Below, in pieces: positions 43,436 to 53,600 of a stretch of DNA of 64,000 bases. Positions within the stretch are counted from its first letter, which is position 1; the number at the start of each line of letters is the position of its first letter. The position numbers and the translations under genes are program-made. The notes beneath the pieces were generated by a model. It saw only the letters and a program-made list of their open reading frames with translations. It was not told where the DNA came from and ran no database searches. This DNA is from Nocardia vinacea. Lineage in GTDB: Bacteria; Actinomycetota; Actinomycetes; Mycobacteriales; Mycobacteriaceae. The stretch spans positions 2,108,001 through 2,172,000 of the forward strand of contig NZ_CP109149.1 in the NCBI RefSeq assembly GCF_035920345.1, written 5' to 3'.

Positions 43436-43987
43436 ATGAGGAAACTGATCTATTCGTTCGGCGTGTCCCTGGACGGCTACGTCAACGACCGCGATGGCAG
43501 CATCGACTGGACGAACCCGGACGAGGAGCTGCACCAGTTCCACAACGACCGCTACCGCGAGATCGAAGTCTCGCTGCACGGTCGTCGCCTCTACGAGCTG
43601 ATGGCCGAGTACTGGCCGCACGTGCCTGAGGACGCGCCGCGCATCGAGCGCGAGTTCGGTCGGCTCTGGACCGACAAGCCCAAGGTCGTCTTCTCCAGGA
43701 CGCTCACCGAGGTCCACTGGAACAGCACCCTGATCAGCGAGAACGCGGTCGAGGAGGTCCGCAGGCTGAAGGCCGGGGGCGACGGCGTCATGGAGGTCGG
43801 TGGCGCGAGCCTCGCGGCCTCCCTGCTGCCCCACGGGCTCATCGACGAGTACTGGCTGTTCTTCTATCCGGTGGTCGTCGGCGGCGGCACGCCACTGTTT
43901 CCGTTGCTGGACAAGCGAATCCAGCTCCGGCTGGCCGAGACGAAACACTTCGACAAGGTCGTGATGCTGCGCTACGTGGCCGACTAA
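43436..43987 (+). CDS. Dihydrofolate reductase-like (RibD C-terminal fold) protein
   Basis: 183 residues, start MRKLIYSFGVSLDGYVNDRD, the standard start of the RibD_C/DfrA-like family. Further landmarks are GRRLYELMAEYWPH, VVFSRTL, EVGGASLAASLLPHGLIDEY and PVVVGGGTPLF. NADPH-dependent reduction is the family activity, but these stand-alone actinobacterial members are mostly uncharacterised. Followed by strong hairpin terminators. Confidence 0.92.
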   Translation: MRKLIYSFGVSLDGYVNDRDGSIDWTNPDEELHQFHNDRYREIEVSLHGRRLYELMAEYWPHVPEDAPRIEREFGRLWTDKPKVVFSRTLTEVHWNSTLISENAVEEVRRLKAGGDGVMEVGGASLAASLLPHGLIDEYWLFFYPVVVGGGTPLFPLLDKRIQLRLAETKHFDKVVMLRYVAD

Positions 43988-44059
43988 CGCCCCTTCAACC
44001 GCAGCAGCCACGTTGTTCAAATGCGACCGTCACCGCCGCGCGGACCAGATGTCCGCTGG

Positions 44060-44143
44060 ATCGATCGCCGCCAACCCGACGGGCGATCGATGGCGAGAAC
44101 GCACGACCGGCGATCGGTGGGTGGGCCACCGATCGCCGGTCGT
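44060..44143. terminator. Tandem hairpin terminator between convergent genes
   Basis: Two stems. The first has 10-bp arms ATCGATCGCC (44060-44069) and GGCGATCGAT (44082-44091). The second has perfect 18-bp arms at 44103-44120 and 44126-44143 (ACGACCGGCG... / ...CGCCGGTCGT) around the 5-nt loop GTGGG. It lies between the ends of the DHFR-like (+) and DoxX (-) genes and probably stops transcription from both sides. No long T-tract, as is usual in high-GC actinobacteria. Confidence 0.8.
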
Positions 44144-44156
44144 AGGTATGGATTTG

Positions 44157-44594
44157 TCATCGCGAGAGCGAGTTGCGCAGATCGGTGATGGTGGCGCGGC
44201 GCTCGTAGGCGATCCAGGCGAAGATCGCGGCGAGCACCAGTGGGAAAATCCCCATCAACGGCTTGTCGGCGATGAAAGCCTGCGTCCCGGCGGCGAGCAC
44301 CGTGAGAACGGACAGACCTGCGGCAGCCAGGGCACTGAGCCTGGGCACCATCAGGCCGATACCGCCCGCGACCTCCACAACTCCGATGAAGATGAGCAGC
44401 CCGAGGGGGATGGTCAGATTCTCGGGGGCGTTGTCCATCAGGGCGTTCGGCATAACGAGCTTCGGCCCGCCGGAGGCGATGATGAAGAACAGGCCGAGCA
44501 GGATCTGCAGGGTCCACAGGACGCGGTTGCGGATCTTGCCGGGACGGTCGGTGACGTCGCTGGAGAAGGTGGCGGAGGGGTCGGCGGCGGTCAT
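44157..44594 (-). CDS. DoxX-family integral membrane protein
   Basis: 145 residues, start MTAADPSATFSSDVTDRPGK with AAGGA upstream. Four hydrophobic helices: VLWTLQILLGLFFIIASGGP, LTIPLGLLIFIGVVEVAGGI, LSALAAAGLSVLTVLAAGTQ and GIFPLVLAAIFAWIAY. GxPKL after helix 1 and GxxExxGGIGL in helix 2 are DoxX hallmarks. Probably a redox-linked membrane protein; partner unknown. Confidence 0.88.
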   Translation of the reverse strand: MTAADPSATFSSDVTDRPGKIRNRVLWTLQILLGLFFIIASGGPKLVMPNALMDNAPENLTIPLGLLIFIGVVEVAGGIGLMVPRLSALAAAGLSVLTVLAAGTQAFIADKPLMGIFPLVLAAIFAWIAYERRATITDLRNSLSR

Positions 44595-44919
44595 TTGTAG
44601 TCCTTATGGTCGGTCGCGCCGGGTTGGTAGCGCGTTCAACAGATAGGACGGAGCACCGTCGCAGGACTCATCGCTGTCAGCGAAGATTTTTCGAAACCGC
44701 TGCTGAACCACCGGTTGGTTGTACCGCCGAATACGGCCCTGGTCTGCGGGTGGTCTGTTGCGCGGAACCGACCACCACGACGGTCGACCCTCTGCTCGAT
44801 CGGCCAGGGCATGGTCGTGGTGGAGGGAGAAAGGTTGTGCCGGTTCGGTATCCGGCGGTGGCTGGGCAGAGCTTCCGCGCAATCGGCGTGGTGTCTGCCC
44901 AGTCGTTCGACTGATGTCA
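44595..44919. other. Intergenic stretch without a supported gene
   Basis: About 325 bp between the DoxX start and the methionine-rich peptide frame. No open frame here has coding-like bias on either strand. It must hold the DoxX promoter (minus strand). No repeat or terminator stands out. Confidence 0.4.
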
Positions 44920-45024
44920 CTACATGGGCATCTGCGGGAACATCATGTTCCAGAGGTTCCGCGCCATGTCTACGATCTGCATCAGCATCGGTGACATCAT
45001 CACTTTCATCACCTCCAAACCCAT
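44920..45024 (-). CDS. Candidate methionine-rich microprotein (34 aa)
   Basis: Begins MGLEVMKVMMSPMLMQIVDM and ends FPQMPM-stop: 11 of 34 residues are Met, with one Trp and no Cys. About 29 of 33 codon third positions after the start are G/C, typical of real genes here, whereas the overlapping frame that starts closer to the AGGAGG (ATG at about 45034) has mostly A/T third positions. The Shine-Dalgarno is 20 nt upstream of this ATG, longer than ideal, which is the main doubt. It follows folE by about 90 bp on the same strand. Met-clusters bind Cu(I) or sit in membranes; either would be inference. Confidence 0.45.
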   Translation of the reverse strand: MGLEVMKVMMSPMLMQIVDMARNLWNMMFPQMPM

Positions 45025-45114
45025 TGCTGGGCATTGTCTTTCTACCTCCTGGGCACGGGGAACATGCCCGGTTCGGATTGGGTGGCGCTCGTGGCCACGG
45101 GGTGACGGTTGGCA

Positions 45115-45711
45115 TCAGGGTGCGATTCCGGTGAGGGAGAGGAATTCTTGCCTGGAACGGGCGTCCTCGCGCAGGGTGCCCAGCAGGGTCGAGGTGACGG
45201 TGGTCGTACCGGTGGCCTGGACGCCGCGCAAGGTCATGCAGGTGTGCTCGGCTTCGATGACCACACCGACGCCTTGGGGTTGCAGGTGTTCGGCGAGCCA
45301 ATCGGCGACCTGTTTGGTCAGCCGTTCCTGGACTTGGGGGCGACGGGAGAAATGCTCGACGATACGGGCGAGTTTGGACAGTCCGAGGATTCGGTCACCG
45401 GGCAGGTATCCGACGTGGGCGACGCCGACGAACGGCAGCAGGTGGTGTTCGCATACCGACCGCAGCGGGATACGGCGGGCGAGGACGAGTTCGTCATAGC
45501 CCTCGTCGTTGGGGAAGGTCGTCAGGTCGAACGGACGTGGGGTGAACAGTTCGGCATAGGCGCGAGCCATCCGGCCAGGGGTGGCGTGCAGATGTTCGTC
45601 GTCGAGGCCGACGCCGAGCGCGGTGAGGAACTCACCCGCGGCGCGTTCGGCGGCGGCCAGGTCGACGGTGTTGACCGGTTCGTGGACGACACGCAGAGCA
45701 GGACGTAGCAC
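45115..45711 (-). CDS. folE: GTP cyclohydrolase I
   Basis: 198 residues from GTG 45711. Converts GTP to 7,8-dihydroneopterin triphosphate, the first step of folate and pterin synthesis. Zinc ligands are visible in RSVCEHHLLPFVG and AEHTCMTLRGV; further signature GLSKLARIVEHFSRRPQVQE. No other folate genes adjoin, so this is probably a second or condition-specific copy. It starts 3 bp after the stop of the upstream membrane-protein gene, placing it in the operon controlled from 46680-46808. Confidence 0.95.
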   Translation of the reverse strand: MLRPALRVVHEPVNTVDLAAAERAAGEFLTALGVGLDDEHLHATPGRMARAYAELFTPRPFDLTTFPNDEGYDELVLARRIPLRSVCEHHLLPFVGVAHVGYLPGDRILGLSKLARIVEHFSRRPQVQERLTKQVADWLAEHLQPQGVGVVIEAEHTCMTLRGVQATGTTTVTSTLLGTLREDARSRQEFLSLTGIAP

Positions 45712-45714
45712 GGG

Positions 45715-46134
45715 CTAGCTCCCGCCGATGCCGAGCGCGGTCAGCAACACCAGCACGACGGTGACCACGGCGAATACACCGTGCCCGCCGACGACCGCGA
45801 CAGGGAAGTGCCGTTCGGCCGGCTGATCCGGTGCCGTGGTGGTGCGGTCGCGATAGACCGGTAGCCACCGTGCCAGCATGGTGAATCCGAGTGCTGCGAC
45901 CGGCACCAGCAGCGCGAACGCGATCCAGGCCAGCGCGTCGGAGTCGACGACCAGATACACGATCCAGACGACGAGCCCGGCTACAGCGAGCAGGAAATGA
46001 CCGAACACCACCGGCGGCGGCAAGTGGGTCGTCGTAGGTTGGCGGGCTCCGCCTTTGGCGATCCACGTGCCGAGCAGGACGAACCCGCCGACGGCGGTCA
46101 ACAACCAGGTGATCAGTGCCGCGATGCCCATCAT
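45715..46134 (-). CDS. Four-helix integral membrane protein, unknown function
   Basis: 139 residues, ATG 46134 preceded by AAGGAG. Hydrophobic segments: ALITWLLTAVGGFVLLGTWI, HFLLAVAGLVVWIVYLVV, LAWIAFALLVPVAALGFTML and GHGVFAVVTVVLVLLTALGI. A His appears at the start of helix 2 and another (GGHGVF) before helix 4; these could bind heme or metal, but this is speculative. Lies between the DUF2231 gene (32-bp gap) and folE (3-bp gap). Confidence 0.8.
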   Translation of the reverse strand: MMGIAALITWLLTAVGGFVLLGTWIAKGGARQPTTTHLPPPVVFGHFLLAVAGLVVWIVYLVVDSDALAWIAFALLVPVAALGFTMLARWLPVYRDRTTTAPDQPAERHFPVAVVGGHGVFAVVTVVLVLLTALGIGGS

Positions 46135-46166
46135 GCGCTCCTTATGAAGTTCAGATCGAAGGGTGT

Positions 46167-46679
46167 TCAGTGCCGGAATCCGGCGGCCTGGGTGGTTTCG
46201 TCGGCCACCCGGACGCCGTAGTGGTAGGCCAGTTTTCCGCCGAGATAGCCGGAAACGGCCAGCACGGCCACACTCGCCACCGACAGCGCCAATGGACCTG
46301 CCGGTACCGGGCTGTGTAGGTCGTCAATGGATCTGCGCCACAGGAAATCGGCGGCGAAGGCCACGGTCACGGCCAGGTTCAGGCTCATGTGGACCAGACC
46401 GGTGCGGAAAGCAGGGGTCCCGGTCGGGATCCCCAGCAGATCCAGGAATCCGACCGCCGCGGCGGCCAGCGCGCCCAGCACACCGATCGCGATCAGCCAC
46501 TGCGCGCCCTGCAGCAGAGACGCTGGGTCCTCGACCACGTGGGAGGCGAGGTCGAACACCAGGCTCGCGATCCACGCGCCGATCGGGACCGTCACCAGGA
46601 TCGGATGGAACGGGTGCCCGTACGGCCCGGCCAGCAGCGCACTCACCGGCTGCTTGGCCTGCTGTCGATCGCTGCTCAC
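46167..46679 (-). CDS. DUF2231-family membrane protein
   Basis: 170 residues if translation starts at the GTG at 46679, chosen because GGAGG lies 6 bp upstream; a TTG at 46712 would fall inside the operator palindrome. GHPFHPILVTVPIGAWIASL is the DUF2231 signature, followed by three more hydrophobic helices (WLIAIGVLGALAAAAVGFLD; HMSLNLAVTVAFAADFLW; LALSVASVAVLAVSGYLGG). Conserved histidines may bind heme or metal as proposed for the family. First gene of the four-gene operon ending in folE and possibly the Met-rich peptide. Confidence 0.85.
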   Translation of the reverse strand: MSSDRQQAKQPVSALLAGPYGHPFHPILVTVPIGAWIASLVFDLASHVVEDPASLLQGAQWLIAIGVLGALAAAAVGFLDLLGIPTGTPAFRTGLVHMSLNLAVTVAFAADFLWRRSIDDLHSPVPAGPLALSVASVAVLAVSGYLGGKLAYHYGVRVADETTQAAGFRH

Positions 46680-46706
46680 CACGAACCTCCGTGCCGACTG
46701 TAATAA

Positions 46707-46751
46707 CGCCAAAAATTATTGGCGAAATTGAGGGGAAGGTCAACCTCCCCC
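46707..46751. promoter_or_regulatory. Two palindromes in a divergent intergenic region (candidate operators)
   Basis: CGCCAA-AAATTA-TTGGCG (46707-46724) is a perfect 6-bp-arm palindrome with an A/T core. GGGGAAGGT-CA-ACCTCCCC (46732-46751) is a second palindrome with one mismatch. Both lie between the DUF2231 operon and the winged-helix regulator gene and are the natural binding sites for that regulator. Confidence 0.6.
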
Positions 46752-46808
46752 TTGTCAGGCGGATACCCATCGGGCTACACCTGACACAATCAGCGTTATC
46801 GTGGTCCG

Positions 46809-47498
46809 GTGGCCAACGAATCGGCGATCAGTGCAGTCGCAACGCTCGATGACGAGTTGCGGCGTGGGATGTACCGGTTCATCCGACAGGCGCGTCGGCC
46901 GGTCACCCGGGACGAGGCTGCCGCCGAGGTGGGAATCTCCCGCAAGCTGGCCGCGTTCCATCTGGACAAGCTGGTCGACGCGGGACTGCTGCGCGCCCGG
47001 TACGAGGCGCCCGGTATGCGCCGTGTCGGGCGCGCCCCGAAGGTGTACGAGCCCACCGACGCCGATGTCCGGGTCAGCATCCCCGAACGCCGCTACGAGG
47101 TGCTCGCCGAAATCCTGATGGGCGCGGTACTCGGCGAACGCGAAGGCGAAACAGCCCGCGAAGCGGCGATCCGCGTCGCGCAGCGCCGCGGCGAGGAACT
47201 CGGAGACGCCGAGCGGAAACGGGTCAGACCCGGCCGACTGGGCGCCGAACGCGCCCTGACCCTGGTGCAGGGCATGCTCGCCGCACACGGCTTCGAACCC
47301 AGCCGCGAAGCGCCGACCTCCGTCCGGTTGCGCAACTGCCCCTTCCACCCGCTGGCGGCCACCGCCCCCGATCTGGTGTGCGGGCTCAACCATGCCTTCT
47401 GCTCCGGCATACTCACCGGCCTCGGCACCGACAGCGTGCAAGCGGTACTCGCACCACAGGTCGGCGAATGTTGCGTCGAAATGCGCGCGACACCCTGA
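46809..47498 (+). CDS. Winged-helix transcriptional regulator with a cysteine-rich C-terminus (candidate Fe-S or metal sensor)
   Basis: 229 residues from GTG 46809. Residues 10-80 form an ArsR/DeoR-like winged helix (RRPVTRDEAAAEVGISRKLA, FHLDKLVDAGLLRARYE). The C-terminal half has RNCPFHPLAATAPDLVCGLNH, AFCSGIL and GECCVEM: five Cys in a spacing like SufR-type and related regulators that bind a cluster or metal. It is divergent from the DUF2231-folE operon across two palindromes, so it probably controls that operon and itself. A redox, iron or copper signal is plausible. Confidence 0.85.
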   Translation: MANESAISAVATLDDELRRGMYRFIRQARRPVTRDEAAAEVGISRKLAAFHLDKLVDAGLLRARYEAPGMRRVGRAPKVYEPTDADVRVSIPERRYEVLAEILMGAVLGEREGETAREAAIRVAQRRGEELGDAERKRVRPGRLGAERALTLVQGMLAAHGFEPSREAPTSVRLRNCPFHPLAATAPDLVCGLNHAFCSGILTGLGTDSVQAVLAPQVGECCVEMRATP

Positions 47499-47522
47499 TT
47501 CACATGTGGCGCACAAAAGTAT

Positions 47523-47546
47523 CGCGGGCACGGGAGTGCGCCCGCG
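47523..47546. terminator. Hairpin between convergent genes
   Basis: CGCGGGC (47523-47529) and GCCCGCG (47540-47546) with a 10-nt loop, about 25 bp after the regulator stop and about 100 bp beyond the stop of the giant minus-strand gene. Probably a terminator for the regulator gene and possibly for both. Confidence 0.55.
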
Positions 47547-47643
47547 TTGAGGACAGGGTGCCGCAGATGTATTCGCGGAAGATGCGTTACACCCACTGGC
47601 ACGGCCACCCGGACGACTGCCGGGCCGAGCGTGCCGCCGAAAC

Positions 47644-50600
47644 TCATCGGTCGCGCGACGGGCGGTCCGGATGTTGCGACCACGGCGTGGCCTTGGGTGG
47701 CTGGTCCGAGAACGGCGTCGAGCTTGCGAATGGCTCGGGTATCCGAAACCCGCCCTCGGCGACCTCGGCGCGCAGGAGCGCGAGCTTCTCGGCGTTCGCC
47801 GTCCATATCTCGTCGACGCCCAGCCCGAGCACCGCACGCATCCGACCGGAACCGGTGACGCCCCACACGGCGAGGCGCATGCTTGCCTCGCGGGCCGGCC
47901 GCACGAAGTCTTCGGACAGCAGCGGGGCAGGGACGGCGAGACCGGTAGCACCGGTGCGGCGCGCCGCCTCGAAGAGGGTGTCCATACCCGCTCCATCGGA
48001 TCGCACCGCCCGAGCCACCCAACCGAGGGCGCCGCGAACACCCGAGGTGGCCGTCGTCAGGGAGTTGATCAACATCACGCGCTGGCAGTCCGGGGCCAGC
48101 TCCGCAGCCGCCGTCAGTACCCGCTGATCGAATGCGTGCAGCTCCCCCCGTATACCGTGACGCGCGAACGTGGCGACAACCTCGGCCGCTTTCGTCCGGA
48201 CCTCCTCGTCGGACCAGCGCGGACCGGCATTCACTTGCACCGCCAGCGTCGCATCCGCGAACGCTGCCGACCGGCACACGGCACCGAGGGCAGCCACATC
48301 CTCAGCGCCCCGGCCGACCCGCACGACGATCGCGTTCACGCCCAGCGCGAGCGCGTCCGTGCACGCCGACCCGGAATCCGCGAGCCCGTCTGCCCCGAGT
48401 TGCACGGCGATCCTCGGCCCTGCCGTTGGGGAAGGCCGCGCTGCTGCGACGTCCGGCTCAGTAGGACGCGATCGTCCTGCACCAACCGGATCGGCCACCG
48501 CCTTCTCCGCAGGATCCTGGAGTGACCGGTGATCGCCGAGTCCTGCGAGTGCCGCATCCAATTGGGGCGCGCGGCGATTCCGGACAGGTGTGACCACCCG
48601 CGCCCGAATGCGGTGCAGCACGGTCGGGTTGTCGACCGTAGGCCGGTGCGGTTCTCTGGGCAGCTCACCACCCCGGCCGGTAAGACACCACGCTGCGGAC
48701 CGCAACGACTCCGACGGCTGCGCCGCGAAGCCCAACGCGTAGTCCAGGTACTCACCACGGCCGTCGTAGGGAGCCGACAAGTGTGGGAAACCGGGTTCCG
48801 TACGCATGCGCGTCGCAGTGGTGTCGGTTGCCGGATCGTTCCCGAGGCCGAGTGGCCCGTCACTGAGCGACCGCCCCCACATGCCGGGTGCGTCCGCGCC
48901 GAACCCGGTATCCGGGTTGTCGGATAGTGCCAACACCCAGCTGTGCCGGCAACTGGCATCCACGATGCTGTCGAACCGCCTGCCGCGATGGGGAGAACCT
49001 GCCAGCACCCGGTGCTCGAATACGCCATCCAGTCGCCCGCCCACGGCGGCGTCGCATACGGTCGAGGTTCCGTAGCCGGAGGCGAGCACCGAAAACTTCG
49101 CCGTGCTCACCGCGCGGAGGGCCAGGACGTCGCGCGCAAACAGTCTCCCACCGGCCTCCGCCAGTTCGGGCCTGGCAGCCCAGGCTTCTTTGTTGTCGCC
49201 AGGTGCCTCGTAGCCCATCCAGCACACCACGGCCACCTTGCGGGAGCGGTCCGCGCGCACCAACTCCTCGTAGAGATTCCGCGCTTTTTCCACCCGACTG
49301 GGCGCCGACTGCAGCCGCGTGTTCACACCGTCCACATACCAGACCACATGCTCCGCATCCTCGAGCCGGCAGTTGCCGAGGACGAACGTGCCGGATCCGT
49401 TGCCGCCGAACGTCTCCGGGGCCAACGCCACCGTGGACACGATCGGTGCAGGAATATCGCGGTGCACCGTCACCGACCGAGTAAGTGCCTCATCGACGGC
49501 GTAGAGATTTCTGAAGACCCGGCGTTCGGACCGGCTGGCATTCTTGCTGCCTCTGGCATGAATAGCGGAAGAAGTGGCGAATCGCCAATGGTCGTTGGCG
49601 TAGTCCGCCACCTCGGACGGAATACCCGGGGCGTTGCCCAGGATCTCGGGGTGGACCGCCACCACGGCGCCCCGTTCGTCGGACGATAGTCGGTGCCACC
49701 ACCGCCGATTGTCGGCGGCAAGTCGAGCGGCTCTCGTGAAGTCGTCCGGTAGACCTCGGTGCCACAAATCACTTGGCTCGGTTGCGTGGTCGCCGCGCTT
49801 GTCGATCGCGGTCCTCGCGAGCACGTGATCCGCGGCGGTTACACCCAAGGCCGGCTTACCCGAGTTCGGATCACGCGGCAGCACGTCATCGTAGGCAGAC
49901 TCGGTCCGCTCGCGGCGTATGTAGTCGGCAAAGCGGACCGGCTCGTTGTTCGAATCATCGTAGGTCACCAGCCGGTCCGAACGACCGGCCAGGATGCGGC
50001 CCATATTGTCCAACGAATCCGTCGATGCCTTGATCCGGTCGTCGACATACAGCAGGAATTCGTCATCGATGGTCTTGCCGGCTGCGAATGGCGCACCCTC
50101 AACCCGCTGCCCGACTGCACGGGCCTGCGCCAACAACGCCACGGTATGGCCCGCACCCCCGGAAGGAAACCGGCACGAGAATTGCACACCGGGCAACTCC
50201 ATCGACCTGGCGGGACTATTCGTCCGCGCAGCAACCCCGAAGTAGACGTCCACGGATGTGGCGACATCGCGCAGCACGTCGCCCATCGTCTCGATATTCG
50301 ATTCGCCGCAGACCACTACGGTGCCGACGGCGCGCGTGACCGATTCGTGGGTCAGCGCCTTCTTCGCCGCCCGGCCGCCCTCCCCGTGCACGACCAACTG
50401 CCGTTCCGGACGGAGCCGGGCGCCCGTAACCACATCGCCGCACAGTGCCGCCATATCCCCGGCCAAGCGGTGACCATCAGTCCCGGACCACACCAGCACC
50501 CTGACCGGTCGTTCCGGGTTCTCCCGTACGGCCACCTCATAGTGGTTGTACGCCAACTGCATTCGCTGATCCAGGCGTCGCAGGTCGCGGTCGGAGCCGT

Positions 50601-53600
50601 CCACATGCCATGCCTCCGCGACCGGGTCGGCGCTGCCGAACGAGATGATGATCGACCCGCCGCTCGGGTCGTCGGCATCGAACGACTCGAGCAGTACGGT
50701 CGGTGCCGGCACACCGGGCGTCTGAACTGCCGCGGCCGAATGACCCGCCCGGATCAACAGGTCCTCGACATGCAGCAGATACTCCCGCAACCGCCGCTCG
50801 CGCCCGGTGGGCGTGGTTGTCGCCGCCGCGTCCTCGAGTACGGCCCTCGCCTTCGCAAACGCCCTGCGGTTGGCCTGATCGCGCACATCGCGCGGGAATC
50901 CGCCTGCCTTGCCGACGAACTCCGGCCACACCCGCACCAGCGCCTCCAGGTCGTCCACGCCCAGCGTCCGCGCGATACGTTCGTTCCCGGCGGCGTGAGC
51001 CGCGCATTCCTCGGCGGCGACCGCGTGTTTCGCGGCAGATCGCCGCTGCCACCGGTACACCAGATCCGCCGGCTTCGCCTCGGGTCCCCAATGCTCACGC
51101 AACACCCGCTCGGCTCGCTGTCGATTGCCGATATCTCGATCGCCGTTGCCGTCGGCGTATCGCCCGTGCTCGGAGTCGATGGGTCGCGCGACCACCCCGC
51201 CGCCAGCTCGACGTCGATCCACCGAAGCGACGGTGTCGCCGCGTCCTGCGGTGATTTGCGCGACGTTGGCCAGTGCTTCGGTGGGCAGCCCGGTCGCCGG
51301 GTCGTAGTGCAGATAGCCCTGATGCGTGGCCTCGACGCCGGCGAAGTTCGGCGAGTCGGGGAACTCGGCGGGAATTCGTTTGCCGCCGAATGCCTCGGTG
51401 GCGGGATCGATGCCGAGGCCGAGCCAAGCGTTGAGGCGGCTCCACGCGCCGGGTTCGTCCGCTCCGAACATGGTCACCAGATCGCGCCACGATGCGGCGA
51501 TATAGACATTGTCGGCGCCGATGCCTAGCTCTGCGGCATGGCGAACCGAGGCCGCTCCCGGCGAGCCCGCGGCGATTGCCGAGCGGACCAAGCCGGCGAA
51601 CCTGCCGTACCTGCCCGCATAGAACATCGTGACCGAACCGTAGCTGTGCCCGTAGACCCGGATGGCAAGCTGGTCGGGGGCGGCGGTTCCGGCGAGACTT
51701 CTGGTGGCGTGGAATGCCGCGATGTCGCACAGCAACCGGTCCCCGCCGACGCGTGCGCGGCGTCGGAAGGCGGCCTTCGCATAACCGGTGTTCACCGGCC
51801 CGGCCGGCGCGTCGTATCCGATCCAGATGATCGACGCCAGCTCGAGCGACGGATCTACCCGCAGCGTCTCCTCATACAGGTTGCGCAGCGGCTTGAACTG
51901 GTAGGCCAGCGAGGAGGACGTCGTATTCGTACCCGGCACATGCCAGTTCACCGTGTGCGCGGTGTCCACATTGCCGAGCGCGACGACTGCCTTCCCTTTG
52001 CCGTTGAAGGCGGTCGAGTCGTAGGACAGGACGTGCACCGGCGGACTGCCCGGTACCTCCGTGGCCTGTCGGTCCAACTCTCGCAAGTGATTTCGGGTAC
52101 GGATGAGGTTTCCGAACTGCTTCCTCTCGGCGTCGCTGATGTCGGTCCGCAACCAGTTGAGGAGCCTCTGGTCCGCTGGCTTGCGGGCTAGGAACTCGCC
52201 TAGATCGCGGCTGATCGACAGCCGGTTGGCGTGGTCGCGGATCGTGGCGGGAAGGCCGTCGGCGTTACCGATCCGGTGTGGGTAGACCTGGATGAGTGCC
52301 TGTTGCGAAGCGCTCAACGCACCTGGTTCGGCGGGGTCGCGCAGCGAGTTCCACCATTTGCCGTTCTCGGTCGCACGGCGTTGTGCGGACCGCGCCGGCA
52401 GGCGATACCCCCAACGCTGCAACCTATCCGCATTGTCGAAGCCGCCCGCACGTAGCGCCTCGTCGGCCAGCCGCCGCTGTTCGTCATCGATACCGTGATC
52501 CACAGGTAACGAGCGCCAGGAGCCGGGCACGATGCCGGTGCCGTTGTTGTCCTCCGGATGCGCTGGCTTCTCGGACGAGGCGGTCGCTGAATGGGTGCCG
52601 CCGGGGGCGATGGGGCCGCCTCCACCTGGCTCGTCAGCAGGCGGCCCGTTCTGGTTCGATCGGCCGTCGGGTCGATCCGTAGTCGCCGACGAGGAACCTC
52701 GACGGCTGGCCCTGGACCGTTCGCCCGACTCCGGTGGATCCTGCCGGTCCATCCAGTCCAAGACCGCGTCCAGACATTCGTCCGCCGTGTACGTTTCGTA
52801 TTCCACGACATGGTGTACGCGCTGGAATCCGCTCTCGTCGATACCGTTTTCGTCTACGGCCGAAGTTCCCGCACGGGTCGCGATCCACCCCGCGACGTGC
52901 CGGACGATGTCGACCGCACGCAAGGCGCGCACGGAACCGTCGGGTTCGAAGGTGGCAGGCGACATCGCCGGTGCGAACCGGTTGACCAGGAGTTGGCGTT
53001 CGGCGGCGGTGAGTTGGTCGAGCGCTGTGTCCAAGTCAGCGGGACTCGCCTCGGCCAGCGCTGTGGCCGACAGCGCCATGGACCGGTGGTGTTCGGCCGC
53101 AACGGTGCTCACCCATCGCTGAGCCGCGATGAGCGCCATACTGCGGATCATTGGTGTACCCGCTCCCACTCGCAGCTGGTGTAGCGCCCCTCGATGAGTC
53201 GAACTGAGCCCCTGGACAGCGGATTCCATCTGCTCTGGGCTTGCCTCGGCCAGCAGTTGTCGCGGATCCGGCTGGTCGGCACTCAGCAAGGCGGCGTACA
53301 TGGCCGCTCGGAAACGGTCGAACTCCGATGTCGTGGACGGCGGGTTGCCAAGTTGGCTCGCCGCAACATGCCGTGCCTGCTCATTTCTGATCTTGCGGCG
53401 GAGACTGGTCAGGTTCGCCCGCACATCGAGCACGGAAATATCCAGTGCCGCCGCTACCTCCTCGTGCGTCATACCCTGTTGCACCCGAGCGAGAACTTTG
53501 GTCTCGCGGAGGGTGAGCTGGAACGTGCTCGGCGAATTGTCGGCGGGCCGCTCGGGGATGGGTGACGGATATGCGCGGTGTTGGTGGGCTGGGTGTGGTT

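Noticed and set aside
44636..45032. Frame starting at the ATG closest to AGGAGG near 45040
   Set aside because: Third codon positions are mostly A/T and the translation is an Asp/His/Arg-rich string without fold features. The overlapping Met-rich frame has the expected bias.
49759..51528. Long plus-strand open frame (589 codons) opposite the giant gene
   Set aside because: Antisense shadow produced by high GC. Its protein has no recognisable domain, whereas the minus strand here encodes DUF1023 domains with conserved motifs. The same applies to the plus-strand frames at 57091-58611, 59665-61509 and 61624-63438.
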